Origin: Bacteroidota bacterium
GTDB lineage: Bacteria > Bacteroidota > Bacteroidia > Chitinophagales > Chitinophagaceae
Assembly (NCBI GenBank): GCA_018267955.1
Contig: JAFDXL010000008.1
Span: forward strand, 62,001-126,000
DNA: 64,000 bases
Reading direction: 5' to 3'
In this document: piece by piece, positions 28,201-35,996 of the stretch
Layout: the number at the start of each line of letters is the position of its first letter
Position numbering within the stretch: the stretch's first letter is position 1
Made by a program: the position numbers and the translations under genes
Notes under the pieces: model-generated
Database searches by the model: none
The model's input: the letters and a program-made list of their open reading frames with translations, nothing else
Told to the model about the DNA's origin: nothing

Positions 28201-28548
28201 TTACTGTTGTTTCTCAGATTGCTCCAAAGCATCGCTGGCTTTTTTCAAAAAGTCTTTAGCAAACGTCTTCAATTCGTTGGCAAGAGCTTCATTCTTTGTT
28301 GCGCGCAGATAAGTATCTGCCATGCCGTGAATGGTTTGATAAAAGAAATCATTCATTTCATCCACCATCATTTTCTTCGTCCAGAGGTCTATTCTGAGGG
28401 CAGATTTCTCTTCGCCATCCCACAGGCCAAGTAATATAGCCTTGGCTTTTTGAGGTTCTTCCACACCGCCATCAGGAGCATTCCATTCTATGGTTTCCGG
28501 CATTTTTTCGTTATCCAGCTCTACTTGTATATTAATATTCGATTTCAT
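28201..28548 (-). CDS. gldC: Gliding motility protein GldC
   Basis: This 115-residue cytosolic protein matches GldC, required for gliding motility in Flavobacterium johnsoniae. The match covers the whole length: NIQVELDNEKMPETIEWNA, a central LLGLWDGEEKSALRIDLWTK and a C-terminal helix. It is also present in non-gliding Bacteroidota, so it does not prove that the organism glides. It leads the gldC-yqeY-cvpA-pabA group. The 83 bases upstream are A/T-rich and hold no exact promoter match. Confidence 0.88.
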   Translation of the reverse strand: MKSNINIQVELDNEKMPETIEWNAPDGGVEEPQKAKAILLGLWDGEEKSALRIDLWTKKMMVDEMNDFFYQTIHGMADTYLRATKNEALANELKTFAKDFLKKASDALEQSEKQQ

Positions 28549-28631
28549 ATAGCAAATTCAAAATTCAAAAGTAAAAAAACTAAATGCTAATTGCGGCTAC
28601 AATTGCTAACCATGAAATGATTGTTGCCGGT

Positions 28632-29351
28632 TTACTTGCTCCATTTATCCAGTTGCCTTACGGTCGCAGCTATATCCTTTGGTAAAGGGGCCTCGACCGA
28701 TATTTCCGTACCATCAGGTTTTACAAGCGTAAGGCGGTACGCGTGCAATGCCAGGCGGCTAAGCAATGGACGTTCTGTTTCTTCCTTTTCAGAGAGCTTG
28801 TATTTCTTTTTGATGTTTGACAGTAAAAAAGGTTGTCCGTCGCCATATAGCTCATCACAAACTATTGGGTGCCCTATAGACTGCATATGGACACGGATCT
28901 GGTGGGTGCGCCCGGTATGTATCTGGAATTGAACCAAAGAATACAGCGCCCATTGGCTTACTACCTTATAATCCGTCACAGATGGCTTTCCTTTCTTTGC
29001 CACCACCATTTTGCCTTTGATGGCAGGGTGAGCAGCGATAGGCGCTTCTATACGTCCTTCTTCGGGTACTACGCGGCCCACAACCAGGCCGGCGTAAAAC
29101 TTGCCTATATCATGATTTTCGAACAAGCCCGAAAGGTATTTATGTGTTTCTTCGTTTTTAGCAAAGCAAATAACCCCGCTTGTATCGCGGTCGAGGCGAT
29201 GTACTACCCAAATCTTAGTGCCTAGTTTATCTTCCAGCATTTTATTGAGCGAGGGGAGTGCATCATTAAACCTATCCGGGATAACCAATACCCCGGCGGG
29301 TTTATTCACCATTACCATATCATCGTCCTGGTATAATATCTCTATCTGCAT
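28632..29351 (-). CDS. RluA family RNA pseudouridine synthase
   Basis: This 239-residue enzyme isomerises uridine to pseudouridine in rRNA or tRNA. The catalytic motif HRLDRDTSGVICFAKN has the conserved Asp54. The C-terminal GRTHQIRVHMQSIGHPIVCDELYG is a family signature. There is no N-terminal S4 domain, so it is like RluA/TruC rather than RluC/RluD. It starts 1 base after the ybeY stop, so it is translationally linked to another rRNA maturation gene. Confidence 0.93.
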   Translation of the reverse strand: MQIEILYQDDDMVMVNKPAGVLVIPDRFNDALPSLNKMLEDKLGTKIWVVHRLDRDTSGVICFAKNEETHKYLSGLFENHDIGKFYAGLVVGRVVPEEGRIEAPIAAHPAIKGKMVVAKKGKPSVTDYKVVSQWALYSLVQFQIHTGRTHQIRVHMQSIGHPIVCDELYGDGQPFLLSNIKKKYKLSEKEETERPLLSRLALHAYRLTLVKPDGTEISVEAPLPKDIAATVRQLDKWSK

Positions 29352-29352
29352 C

Positions 29353-29784
29353 TTAATCTTTAAAGTATTGTTTTAAGCATTTATCCTCCATTGCCCGCAT
29401 TGTTTCCCTGTCAGCTTTGGTTTTATCCTTAAAGCCGCAAAGGTGCAATGCGCCGTGAAAGATCACCCGGTGCAGTTCATCGTTATAAGAAGTATTGAAT
29501 TTATCTGCATTTTCCCTGATCCGGTCTACACTTACGTATATTTCTCCAACCAAAACCTCATTATTATCGCTCAGGTCGAAAGTAACGATATCGGTAAATG
29601 TATCGTGATTCAGAAACTGCTGATTGATATTTAACAAATATTCATCGTTGCAAAAAATATATGTGAGGCTGCTATTCTTAATCTTTTTTAGATGTTTGCT
29701 TACAAGCGTACCCAGGAAGGCTGATAGCTTCCTTTTGTCTTTAAGATTTGCCTTTACTTCCTGTTCGTAAAACCTTGCAGGCAT
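29353..29784 (-). CDS. ybeY: rRNA maturation RNase YbeY
   Basis: This single-strand endoribonuclease takes part in 16S rRNA 3'-end maturation and ribosome quality control. The frame is open to 29898, but the ATG at 29784 fits the family start (MPARFYEQEV). The 143-residue product has the metal site His110-x3-His114-x5-Asp120 (HGALHLCGFKD), where the third ligand is Asp in place of the His of the E. coli enzyme. I believe this Asp is common in Bacteroidota. The gene is followed by the RluA-type gene with a 1-base gap. Confidence 0.92.
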   Translation of the reverse strand: MPARFYEQEVKANLKDKRKLSAFLGTLVSKHLKKIKNSSLTYIFCNDEYLLNINQQFLNHDTFTDIVTFDLSDNNEVLVGEIYVSVDRIRENADKFNTSYNDELHRVIFHGALHLCGFKDKTKADRETMRAMEDKCLKQYFKD

Positions 29785-29812
29785 AATAAAATTTGTGCAA
29801 AGGTCGCATATT

Positions 29813-29845
29813 TTTGGCAGTGCCCTTATTATTACCGTAATTTTG
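29813..29845 (+). promoter_or_regulatory. Bacteroidota-type promoter of feoA
   Basis: A -33 TTTG (29813-29816), a 21-base spacer and a -7 TAATTTTG (29838-29845) all match the consensus. The first ATG is only six bases beyond, so either the message is leaderless from 29852 or translation starts at 29876. Confidence 0.72.
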
Positions 29846-29851
29846 CATGTA

Positions 29852-30109
29852 ATGGATGCCATAGCAGCAAAGAAAATGCGCCTTTCAGAGCTTCCCAAAG
29901 GACAGCGCGCAGTGATAGAAGAACACGATCAGAGCGATTTTAAGCTTACGCTGATGGAGATGGGCTGCATTCCCGGAGAGCCGATCTGGATAGAGATGAT
30001 TGCCCCGATGGGCGATCCTATGGCGATACAGATAGCGGGCTATTACCTGAGCATCCGTAAGGCTGATGCGGACAAGATATGGGTGTCTGTATCTGGTAAG
30101 CAGTTATAG
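29852..30109 (+). CDS. feoA: FeoA-domain protein
   Basis: This is a small cytosolic SH3-like protein of the FeoA family, which assists the ferrous iron permease FeoB. Signatures are MRLSELPKGQRAVIEE, LMEMGCIPGEPIWIEMIAPMGDPMAIQI and YYLSIRKADAD. It is 86 residues from the ATG at 29852 or 78 from the ATG at 29876. The second agrees better with family length and with a non-leaderless transcript. The longer open frame to 29795 would begin upstream of the promoter and is rejected. No feoB is adjacent in this window. Confidence 0.87.
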   Translation: MDAIAAKKMRLSELPKGQRAVIEEHDQSDFKLTLMEMGCIPGEPIWIEMIAPMGDPMAIQIAGYYLSIRKADADKIWVSVSGKQL

Positions 30110-30160
30110 GGAATTAATATTTATATAAATCCGGTTCCTGTACAAGGCTATTGTTTTAAT

Positions 30161-30168
30161 TACCTTTG
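30161..30168 (+). promoter_or_regulatory. -7 element four bases before nadD
   Basis: TACCTTTG matches TAnnTTTG and is separated from the ATG at 30173 by ACCC only, predicting a leaderless mRNA. TTCCTG at 30135-30140 is a weak -33 candidate. Confidence 0.5.
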
Positions 30169-30172
30169 ACCC

Positions 30173-30742
30173 ATGCATATAGGGTTGTATTTCGGCAGCT
30201 TTAATCCGATCCACATAGGCCATTTGATCATCGCTAACCACATAGTTGAGCATGCTGATATAGACAAGATATGGTTTGTAGTATCTCCTCATAATCCATT
30301 AAAAGAAGCACATTCCCTGCTCAATGAATATGACAGGTTGCACCTGGTGAACCTGGCTATTGAAGGCAACAATAAATTCAGGGCCAGTAACGTAGAGTTT
30401 CACCTGCCCAAGCCGTCTTATACCATAGATACGCTCACCTATCTAAAGGAGAAATTCCCCTTAGAGCAGTTCTCCGTTATTATGGGCGCCGACAGCTTTC
30501 AGAACATACAACGATGGAAGAATTATGAGCAACTGCTTGCCAATTATCAGATGATCGTTTATGAACGCCCCGGTTTTGAGATCAATGAAACATTTGGGGC
30601 AAAGATCACCCGGTTGCAGGCCCCTTTGCTGGAAGTGTCTTCTACCTACATCCGTAAGCAGATAAAGGAACATAAAAGCATACGCTACCTGGTGCCGGAC
30701 AAGGTACTACAGTACATAGAAGACAGTAACTACTATAAATAG
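30173..30742 (+). CDS. nadD: Nicotinate-nucleotide adenylyltransferase
   Basis: This enzyme transfers AMP from ATP to nicotinate mononucleotide in NAD synthesis. It has the nucleotidyltransferase N-terminus GLYFGSFNPIHIGH with HIGH at 14-17 and the C-terminal SSTYIRKQI ATP motif. Its 189 residues match NadD. It appears monocistronic and convergent with an AI-2E-type permease gene, with a 2-base gap. Confidence 0.95.
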   Translation: MHIGLYFGSFNPIHIGHLIIANHIVEHADIDKIWFVVSPHNPLKEAHSLLNEYDRLHLVNLAIEGNNKFRASNVEFHLPKPSYTIDTLTYLKEKFPLEQFSVIMGADSFQNIQRWKNYEQLLANYQMIVYERPGFEINETFGAKITRLQAPLLEVSSTYIRKQIKEHKSIRYLVPDKVLQYIEDSNYYK

Positions 30743-30744
30743 CA

Positions 30745-31752
30745 TCAGGTATTATTACCCGAAAACTCTGTGCGGTAGATACTGATCATCAGCAGAAGAT
30801 AAGATATCAGTAAAGGGCCAAAGATAAAGCCCATAAAGCCAAACAGAGGGATACCCACTATGATACCTAAGGCGGTGATGATGGGGTGGACGTCCCCAAC
30901 GCGCTTGAGTATGGTAAAGCGCAATACATTATCTATGCTACCTGTTACAATAAAAGAATACAATGCGAGGCCTAATGCCGCACCGCTGTGCCCGGTGGCA
31001 TATAAGTAAATGCAAAGCGGACCCCAGATAATCATACAACCTACCAAAGGAACTACCGATACGATACCCGTTAACACACCCCATAGCAGATAATCGCTGA
31101 TGCCAAAAATATAGTACCCCAGCATAGCAGCCAGCCCTTGCGATGCTGCAACGATAGGGATGCCTATTGCATTGGATATAACCATCGTGCGTGTAGCCAG
31201 CCATACGCTATCGATATTGGCATCCTGCAAAGGCATATACCTTTGTATCACCTGCTCCATCTTGCGCCCATCTACCAGCATAAAATACAAGATGAAGAAA
31301 GCCAATACCATATTTGTAAGCATATTAGCCGTGGCATTTAACAAGCCCGGAAGCATACCTGTAAGCTTTTGTATGGCATTAGCTATTTGTTGCTCATTGA
31401 TCTGGAAATGGGGCGATATATTTTGCAATTTTACCGTAAGGCTGTTGAGGGTATCTGCAAGGTTTTTTTGGTTGTCAAGCACTGTGGTAAGTTTGGGCAA
31501 CAGCACCTGTATCAATCCGGCTACCGGCAGGGCGACAAGTATCATAGTACCGAACACAAATAAAAGCGCTGTACCCGTTTTATTCCACTTACGAATGACG
31601 GTTAGTTTAAAATAATATTGCCTGAGTATTATATACAAGGTTACAGCTCCCAGCATACCCGGGAAAAACACATATAGCTGGCTGCCTATAATAAATACTA
31701 AGAGTAATATAAAGCCAGCCAGCAGGATTTGTTTGATAACCTCGTTACGCAT
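30745..31752 (-). CDS. AI-2E family transporter (PF01594-type permease)
   Basis: This 335-residue inner-membrane protein has about seven to eight helices. Two early helices, a periplasmic amphipathic domain (residues 85-150), the motif QRYMPLQD and GVLTGIVSVVPLVGCMIIWGP, and a C-terminal VGIPLFGFMGFIFGPLL are typical of the AI-2E/UPF0118 superfamily. The substrates vary widely (signals, sodium, others), so function is open. Single gene, convergent with nadD. Confidence 0.88.
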   Translation of the reverse strand: MRNEVIKQILLAGFILLLVFIIGSQLYVFFPGMLGAVTLYIILRQYYFKLTVIRKWNKTGTALLFVFGTMILVALPVAGLIQVLLPKLTTVLDNQKNLADTLNSLTVKLQNISPHFQINEQQIANAIQKLTGMLPGLLNATANMLTNMVLAFFILYFMLVDGRKMEQVIQRYMPLQDANIDSVWLATRTMVISNAIGIPIVAASQGLAAMLGYYIFGISDYLLWGVLTGIVSVVPLVGCMIIWGPLCIYLYATGHSGAALGLALYSFIVTGSIDNVLRFTILKRVGDVHPIITALGIIVGIPLFGFMGFIFGPLLISYLLLMISIYRTEFSGNNT

Positions 31753-31838
31753 AGATGCAAGAATACGTAAAATGCCAAATAATTATTAAATTATATAAAA
31801 TTATGTACCGATAAAATAATCATGGCACGATTATTTCT

Positions 31839-31846
31839 TAATTTTG
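31839..31846 (+). promoter_or_regulatory. -7 element of the YtxH/holin-like cassette
   Basis: TAATTTTG matches TAnnTTTG, 36 bases before the ATG at 31883. No clear -33 element was seen. Confidence 0.5.
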
Positions 31847-31882
31847 GGTAAGCGAATTATCGCTATATCAAAACACAGAAAT

Positions 31883-32077
31883 ATGGCAAAAACTGGAAAA
31901 ACTATCTCTACATTATTGCTGGGCGCAGCTATTGGCGTTGCAGTAGGCTATATCTTGGCTACAGACAAAGAAAAACGTACAGAAGATCTTGGCAAGATAA
32001 AAGGCCGTTTTAATGATTTGAAGGATAAACTGGCTAAGAAGGCAGAGGACCTGGAACATGATATTTATCATAGTTAA
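31883..32077 (+). CDS. YtxH-like small membrane protein
   Basis: This 64-residue protein has one N-terminal transmembrane helix with a glycine-rich pattern (LLLGAAIGVAVGYILATDKEKR) and then a charged helix predicted to be coiled coil (about 33-60). This is the YtxH-domain plan, linked to general stress in Gram-positive bacteria and common in Bacteroidota. The ATG at 31883 replaces an upstream in-frame TTG at 31844, which would fall inside the -7 element. It is first of three small genes with gaps of 9 and 24 bases. Confidence 0.82.
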   Translation: MAKTGKTISTLLLGAAIGVAVGYILATDKEKRTEDLGKIKGRFNDLKDKLAKKAEDLEHDIYHS

Positions 32078-32086
32078 TAAGGACCT

Positions 32087-32446
32087 ATGCTGGATTTTAT
32101 AGGTAAGTGGAAAGACAAAATAGCTGATTATGTAGATACCCGCGTGCAACTTGTAAAGCTGGAAGTTGTGGAGCGGGTATCGCAGGTGCTCAGCTTTTTT
32201 ACTTTTACCATCATTTGCGTATTGCTGCTGATGCCCATACTATTATTTGCAGGTATGGGTGGCGCCGAATTTATTGCAGAAGCTATCGACTCACGCGGCG
32301 GCGGCTACCTGATAATGGCAGGCATCTACCTGGTATTGTTATTAATTCTGTATGCCGGAAGAAAATTCTTTATCAAGAAGTTTGAGGGGCTATTTATAGG
32401 TGTGATGACAGATAATAATGATGATGAGGAGGAAGAGCCTAACTAG
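32087..32446 (+). CDS. Phage holin family-like (YqjE/DUF1469-type) membrane protein
   Basis: This 119-residue protein has an amphipathic N-terminus (residues 1-35), two transmembrane helices in a hairpin (about 37-60 and 75-93) and an acidic C-terminal tail (DNNDDEEEEPN). The pattern DYVDTRVQLVKLEVVERVSQVLS before the first helix is typical of the holin superfamily III/YqjE group. Despite the family name there is no phage context. With its neighbours it resembles the E. coli yqjD-yqjE-yqjK stress cassette in order and type. Confidence 0.8.
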   Translation: MLDFIGKWKDKIADYVDTRVQLVKLEVVERVSQVLSFFTFTIICVLLLMPILLFAGMGGAEFIAEAIDSRGGGYLIMAGIYLVLLLILYAGRKFFIKKFEGLFIGVMTDNNDDEEEEPN

Positions 32447-32470
32447 CCGTTAATTTTATTAACACACATC

Positions 32471-32857
32471 ATGAAGCTATACAAGAAACAACTAAACAGC
32501 ATTGAGGAGCTAAAGAAAGAGAAGCGCAGGCTTAAAGCTAAGCTTGATGAAACTCAATTGTTTAGCGCACCGGAAAGCATTACCAAAGAGACTGCAACCG
32601 GTAGCCCGGATCTTTTAGGTGCCCTTACAGAAATGATTTCTTCGCCTTCTGCAGCCGGAACTATAGGTTCTTTAGCGATGCCATTACTATCTATGGCCGG
32701 TAAGAAAATAAGTAAGAAGTATCTGCTTCGGTTTGCAAAAGAGTTTATAGGTGGCTATGCAAAATGGAAAGCTGTAGAGATAGGGTATAAAGCAGCCAGG
32801 TCTTACATTAAATCGCGTAAGAGGAAGAAGGCTGAAAAGAAAGCTGCGGAGGCATAA
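32471..32857 (+). CDS. Conserved small basic protein, unknown function
   Basis: This 128-residue protein has a strongly charged N-terminal helix (LNSIEELKKEKRRLKAKLDE, probable coiled coil). A middle region (residues 50-80) with weak hydrophobicity (AGTIGSLAMPLLSMAGKK) follows, and the C-terminal tail is very basic (SRKRKKAEKKAAEA) and could bind nucleic acid or ribosomes. I do not recognise a domain. It is third in the YtxH/holin-like cassette, which supports a shared envelope role. Its stop is one base from the convergent universal stress protein stop. Confidence 0.72.
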   Translation: MKLYKKQLNSIEELKKEKRRLKAKLDETQLFSAPESITKETATGSPDLLGALTEMISSPSAAGTIGSLAMPLLSMAGKKISKKYLLRFAKEFIGGYAKWKAVEIGYKAARSYIKSRKRKKAEKKAAEA

Positions 32858-32858
32858 T

Positions 32859-33680
32859 TTACAATTCGTGCAGTGCCAATATAGGGATATGTGTATGACG
32901 TGCAATTGATTTAGTCCTGCTTTTATGAAATAGCCCTTCTATAAACCCATGCTTGTGTGGCGTAACCACCAGCCAGTCTATATTGTTTTGCTCAATAAAG
33001 TTTTGGATTCCCTCATCAATATCCTCACTATCGATATAATTGTACGTAGGATTAGCCTCGCCAATCATTTTATGCAGTTCAGTTGACTCCAGCGGTGTAT
33101 CTGTACCGAATGACCGGTTATCGTGATCGATATTTAATACTTGCAAGGATGCGCCAGTGATAGCGACCAGATTTACGAGGTTTTGAGCCGGAAGGTGGCC
33201 TATTACCTTTTTATAGTCGCATGCCAGGCATATTTTATGTAGCGTTTTGAATTCAATGCCATGAGGTATCGCCAGTACCGGGAATGGAGTATCGCGCATT
33301 AATTGCAGCAAATTGCCCCCAAACCAATAAGTATCATCTTCGCTGAGGCTATTACCTACAACGGCCATCCATGGCTTATTGTTCTTTGCAAAATCAATTA
33401 TGCCTTCGGTGATATCACCAAAGGTGAGGTGGCTATTTATTTGTAACCCGGGATATGTTTTTGATAAAGATGCAACCATCTCATCCAGGCTCTTTTGCGC
33501 TATTGCCCGGCTTTCTTCTATGGGCATCACAGGCATCGGGTTTTCATTAAAAGTTACCGGGATATTGTATGCGTGTACAACAGTAACTGTTGCTTTATAA
33601 GCATGAGCTAACTGACATGCGTAGTGCACAGCATCATTGGCGATGGTAGAAAAATCTGTGGCGGTTATTATTAAAGACAT
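32859..33680 (-). CDS. Universal stress protein, two UspA domains
   Basis: This 273-residue cytosolic protein has two tandem UspA domains (about 1-145 and 150-273). The first has the typical start SLIITATDFSTIANDAVHYACQLA and the loop VGNSLSEDDTYWFGGNLLQLM. The second is degenerate at its start but ends TKSIARHTHIPILALHEL. The ATP-binding G-2x-G-9x-G(S/T) motif is only partly kept, so nucleotide binding is uncertain. The start codon is one base from a perfect 16-bp inverted repeat (33682-33722), suggesting direct control of transcription or translation. Confidence 0.9.
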   Translation of the reverse strand: MSLIITATDFSTIANDAVHYACQLAHAYKATVTVVHAYNIPVTFNENPMPVMPIEESRAIAQKSLDEMVASLSKTYPGLQINSHLTFGDITEGIIDFAKNNKPWMAVVGNSLSEDDTYWFGGNLLQLMRDTPFPVLAIPHGIEFKTLHKICLACDYKKVIGHLPAQNLVNLVAITGASLQVLNIDHDNRSFGTDTPLESTELHKMIGEANPTYNYIDSEDIDEGIQNFIEQNNIDWLVVTPHKHGFIEGLFHKSRTKSIARHTHIPILALHEL

Positions 33681-33681
33681 A

Positions 33682-33722
33682 TTCCCGATATTTCATTGAA
33701 AAGTTAAATGAAATATCGGGAA
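33682..33722 (-). promoter_or_regulatory. Perfect 16-bp inverted repeat touching the universal stress protein start
   Basis: The arms TTCCCGATATTTCATT (33682-33697) and its exact complement (33707-33722) flank a 9-base spacer. In the minus-strand mRNA the stem would end one base before the ATG at 33680 and hide the whole ribosome landing area. There is no U tract, which argues against a terminator. The spacer with its flank contains TAACTTTT (7 of 8 to TAnnTTTG), so the repeat could instead be an operator over the promoter. Confidence 0.75.
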
Positions 33723-33767
33723 CTTAAAAGTAAATGCGTATAAATTAAGATGGAAATAACAGCGTTG

Positions 33768-34508
33768 CTATTTCTTCTTAAAGAAGCTGCCTAAGGCTTT
33801 GCCAATAACTTGTGCAAAGGTTGTAAAGATTATTTTGATATCAAGTCCAATGCTACGATTCTTTAGATAATATACATCCCATTGCACACGCTTGCGAAGT
33901 TCGCGTTCAACAGTGATCTCACCAATATAACCTTTTATCTGCGCCATACCCGTCATCCCCGGAACCGCCTCGTGACGCAGGTTATAATAAGGTATGAACT
34001 GAGCATAGTAATGTGTATGATACAGCATGTGCGGGCGTGGGCCTACAATACTCATATCGCCAAGAAGTACGTTGAAGAATTGCGGTGTTTCGTCAAGGTG
34101 TGTAAGGCGTAAGAACTTGCCGACTGTAGTAATACGTTTATCTCCGGTGGTTGCCTGTTTTGTATCAGCATCGGCATTGATATACATCGTACGGAACTTG
34201 AAGCAGTCGAATTCTATCCCTTTATACCCGGTACGTTTTTGTATAAAGAAAACAGGGCCTTTTGAAGTTAGCTTTATGAGGAGTGCAACTATTGGGTATA
34301 CCCAAGACATTACCAGCGCTATAAAAGTGAGCGAAACCATGATATCCATAGCACGCTTTACAAAGGCATAGTATGAAGATGGCTGATAAACCATATACCT
34401 ATGGTTAATTTCGCGAAACATCTCGCGAAGTTCAGCTACCTCGGTTTGTGGCTCTGCCTGCCTTAACTTTGGTGCGGCCTGAAATTTTATTACAAAGGGT
34501 TGTTCCAT
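33768..34508 (-). CDS. Polyprenyl-phosphate sugar-1-phosphate transferase (initiating sugar transferase)
   Basis: This 246-residue membrane enzyme of the bacterial sugar transferase family (WcaJ/WbaP C-terminal domain) starts repeat-unit assembly by moving a sugar-1-phosphate to undecaprenyl phosphate. It has one membrane segment (about 53-77), then KGPVFFIQKRTGYKG, FDCFKFRTM, LDETPQFFNVLLGDMSIVGPRP and PGMTGMAQIKGY. It lacks the N-terminal multi-helix domain of full-length WbaP. It heads the polysaccharide locus, which supports the role. The sugar is unknown. Confidence 0.92.
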   Translation of the reverse strand: MEQPFVIKFQAAPKLRQAEPQTEVAELREMFREINHRYMVYQPSSYYAFVKRAMDIMVSLTFIALVMSWVYPIVALLIKLTSKGPVFFIQKRTGYKGIEFDCFKFRTMYINADADTKQATTGDKRITTVGKFLRLTHLDETPQFFNVLLGDMSIVGPRPHMLYHTHYYAQFIPYYNLRHEAVPGMTGMAQIKGYIGEITVERELRKRVQWDVYYLKNRSIGLDIKIIFTTFAQVIGKALGSFFKKK

Positions 34509-34588
34509 TAATTATTTAATACCTCTCTTTCTAATTCTGAATTATTGTAGCAAAAATCGTGTCAAACTTTATTTTTTGCCCCAATTTA

Positions 34589-35932
34589 TCATATATTTTT
34601 AGTTTTCATTAACATAATCTGCTCGGATTCATCATGTTCTCTATCGCTATGCGTATAGTATATGTTAATTAAAACTGCTGTAAAAAATGTATAATATATT
34701 ATCCCTGCCTGCGTTTGAAAAGCCGCCTCCTGAAAGAAGAAGCTAAAAGCTATAACGTTGAATAATATAAATATATTTTTTAGTTCTATTTTTCGAATTA
34801 AAAAGAACGGCGCAAAAATAATAAATAAAAACAATATTAAGCCCGGTATTCCTAACATCATAAGGCTTTCTAAAGCCATATTATGAAGATTTAAATTATA
34901 GAATTCAGATCTTTTAGATACATCCGGATTGTAGACATCAATACCATAAGCCGCCATTTTTTGGTTTTGCAGATCTTGCACATCCCCGTTACCAGCACCG
35001 GTAAGCCAGAGATGATGCTCATTCATATTTTCGATACCCATACGCCACACCATCAGCCTGAGTGTAAGGTTACTGAACTCTTTTTGAGGGACATGAGAAT
35101 AGTCCTTTTGCCAGGCGATATCGAGATTTTTCTGGTAGAGGTCGCCGAATCTTTTTTTAACAGGATTATTACTTACCAGCAAGGCGACAGCCAGGATCAT
35201 AAAAATACCACCGGCAGATAGTTTTTGCCAAAGCTGCAACCTGGTATGCTTAAAAGTGACATATATGTAAAAAGGAACAACAACTATAAAAAATACAAGA
35301 AGTAATGTACGGGCTGATAATAGTATGAAAAATATTATCTGAAAAATTACCAATAGAATTTTGAGCCATTTATAATTTTTTTGGTAGTAATATTTCCAAT
35401 CTATAAAAAACATGGCTGACATGGAAATAAGTGTATACCATGCCATATAAACGGCACTTGCGTCCAGCCCATCCACTAAGTCGTTATAAAAAAAGAAAGG
35501 TTTATATATATATCCTTCGTTTAATGTTCTTTCCGCGGCATGATAAATACAGTATAGTCCTATAACGGTGACACTTATATTAAAATAGAAGAATATCCTT
35601 TCGATAATGCGCCTATTTAGTTTAATGCCGGCACCTATTACAACCGGCAAAAAGAAAATACTCAATTTTGATTGGAGATCGAAGGCGGATTGTGCCTTAT
35701 TGCTGCTATAAGAATAGCTGACAACATGCAATAAAAAGTACACCATCCACGCCCAGATCACTCTTCTTTTGCTGAGATTGGCGACTAAATCCTTATAATT
35801 AACAGTGAGCAGCCAAAGTATTAGTACTATTCCAATGCAAATAGCTGAAAATATGTAAGGGAACGGGATGAGAAACGCAAGGACGCAAAGCAGATACTGC
35901 AATGTTATTTCCGGCCATTTACCTTTTAGCAT
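34589..35932 (-). CDS. O-antigen ligase/polymerase family membrane protein
   Basis: This 447-residue protein has about 11-12 transmembrane helices and a large extracytoplasmic loop (about residues 260-345) with a Wzy_C-like pattern: SNLTLRLMVWRMGIENMNEHHLWLTGAGNGDVQ. The Arg and the following His region are typical of WaaL/Wzy enzymes that polymerise or ligate lipid-linked glycans in the periplasm. It is transcribed in the same direction as the initiating transferase and away from the flippase operon. Ligase and polymerase cannot be told apart by sequence. Confidence 0.83.
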   Translation of the reverse strand: MLKGKWPEITLQYLLCVLAFLIPFPYIFSAICIGIVLILWLLTVNYKDLVANLSKRRVIWAWMVYFLLHVVSYSYSSNKAQSAFDLQSKLSIFFLPVVIGAGIKLNRRIIERIFFYFNISVTVIGLYCIYHAAERTLNEGYIYKPFFFYNDLVDGLDASAVYMAWYTLISMSAMFFIDWKYYYQKNYKWLKILLVIFQIIFFILLSARTLLLVFFIVVVPFYIYVTFKHTRLQLWQKLSAGGIFMILAVALLVSNNPVKKRFGDLYQKNLDIAWQKDYSHVPQKEFSNLTLRLMVWRMGIENMNEHHLWLTGAGNGDVQDLQNQKMAAYGIDVYNPDVSKRSEFYNLNLHNMALESLMMLGIPGLILFLFIIFAPFFLIRKIELKNIFILFNVIAFSFFFQEAAFQTQAGIIYYTFFTAVLINIYYTHSDREHDESEQIMLMKTKNI

Positions 35933-35996
35933 CCTTACAAAAGTAGCTGATTAAATAGTAATTTTACCTCCCTGTTTATATAGAATTAACACCTTA

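Noticed and set aside
28549-28631. AATTGC direct repeats between gldC and the RluA-type gene
   Set aside because: Only two 6-base copies in A/T-rich DNA; no hairpin or known site.
32087-32446. Prophage remnant, because of the holin-like gene
   Set aside because: No lysin, structural or integrase gene nearby; the protein fits the chromosomal YqjE-type group.
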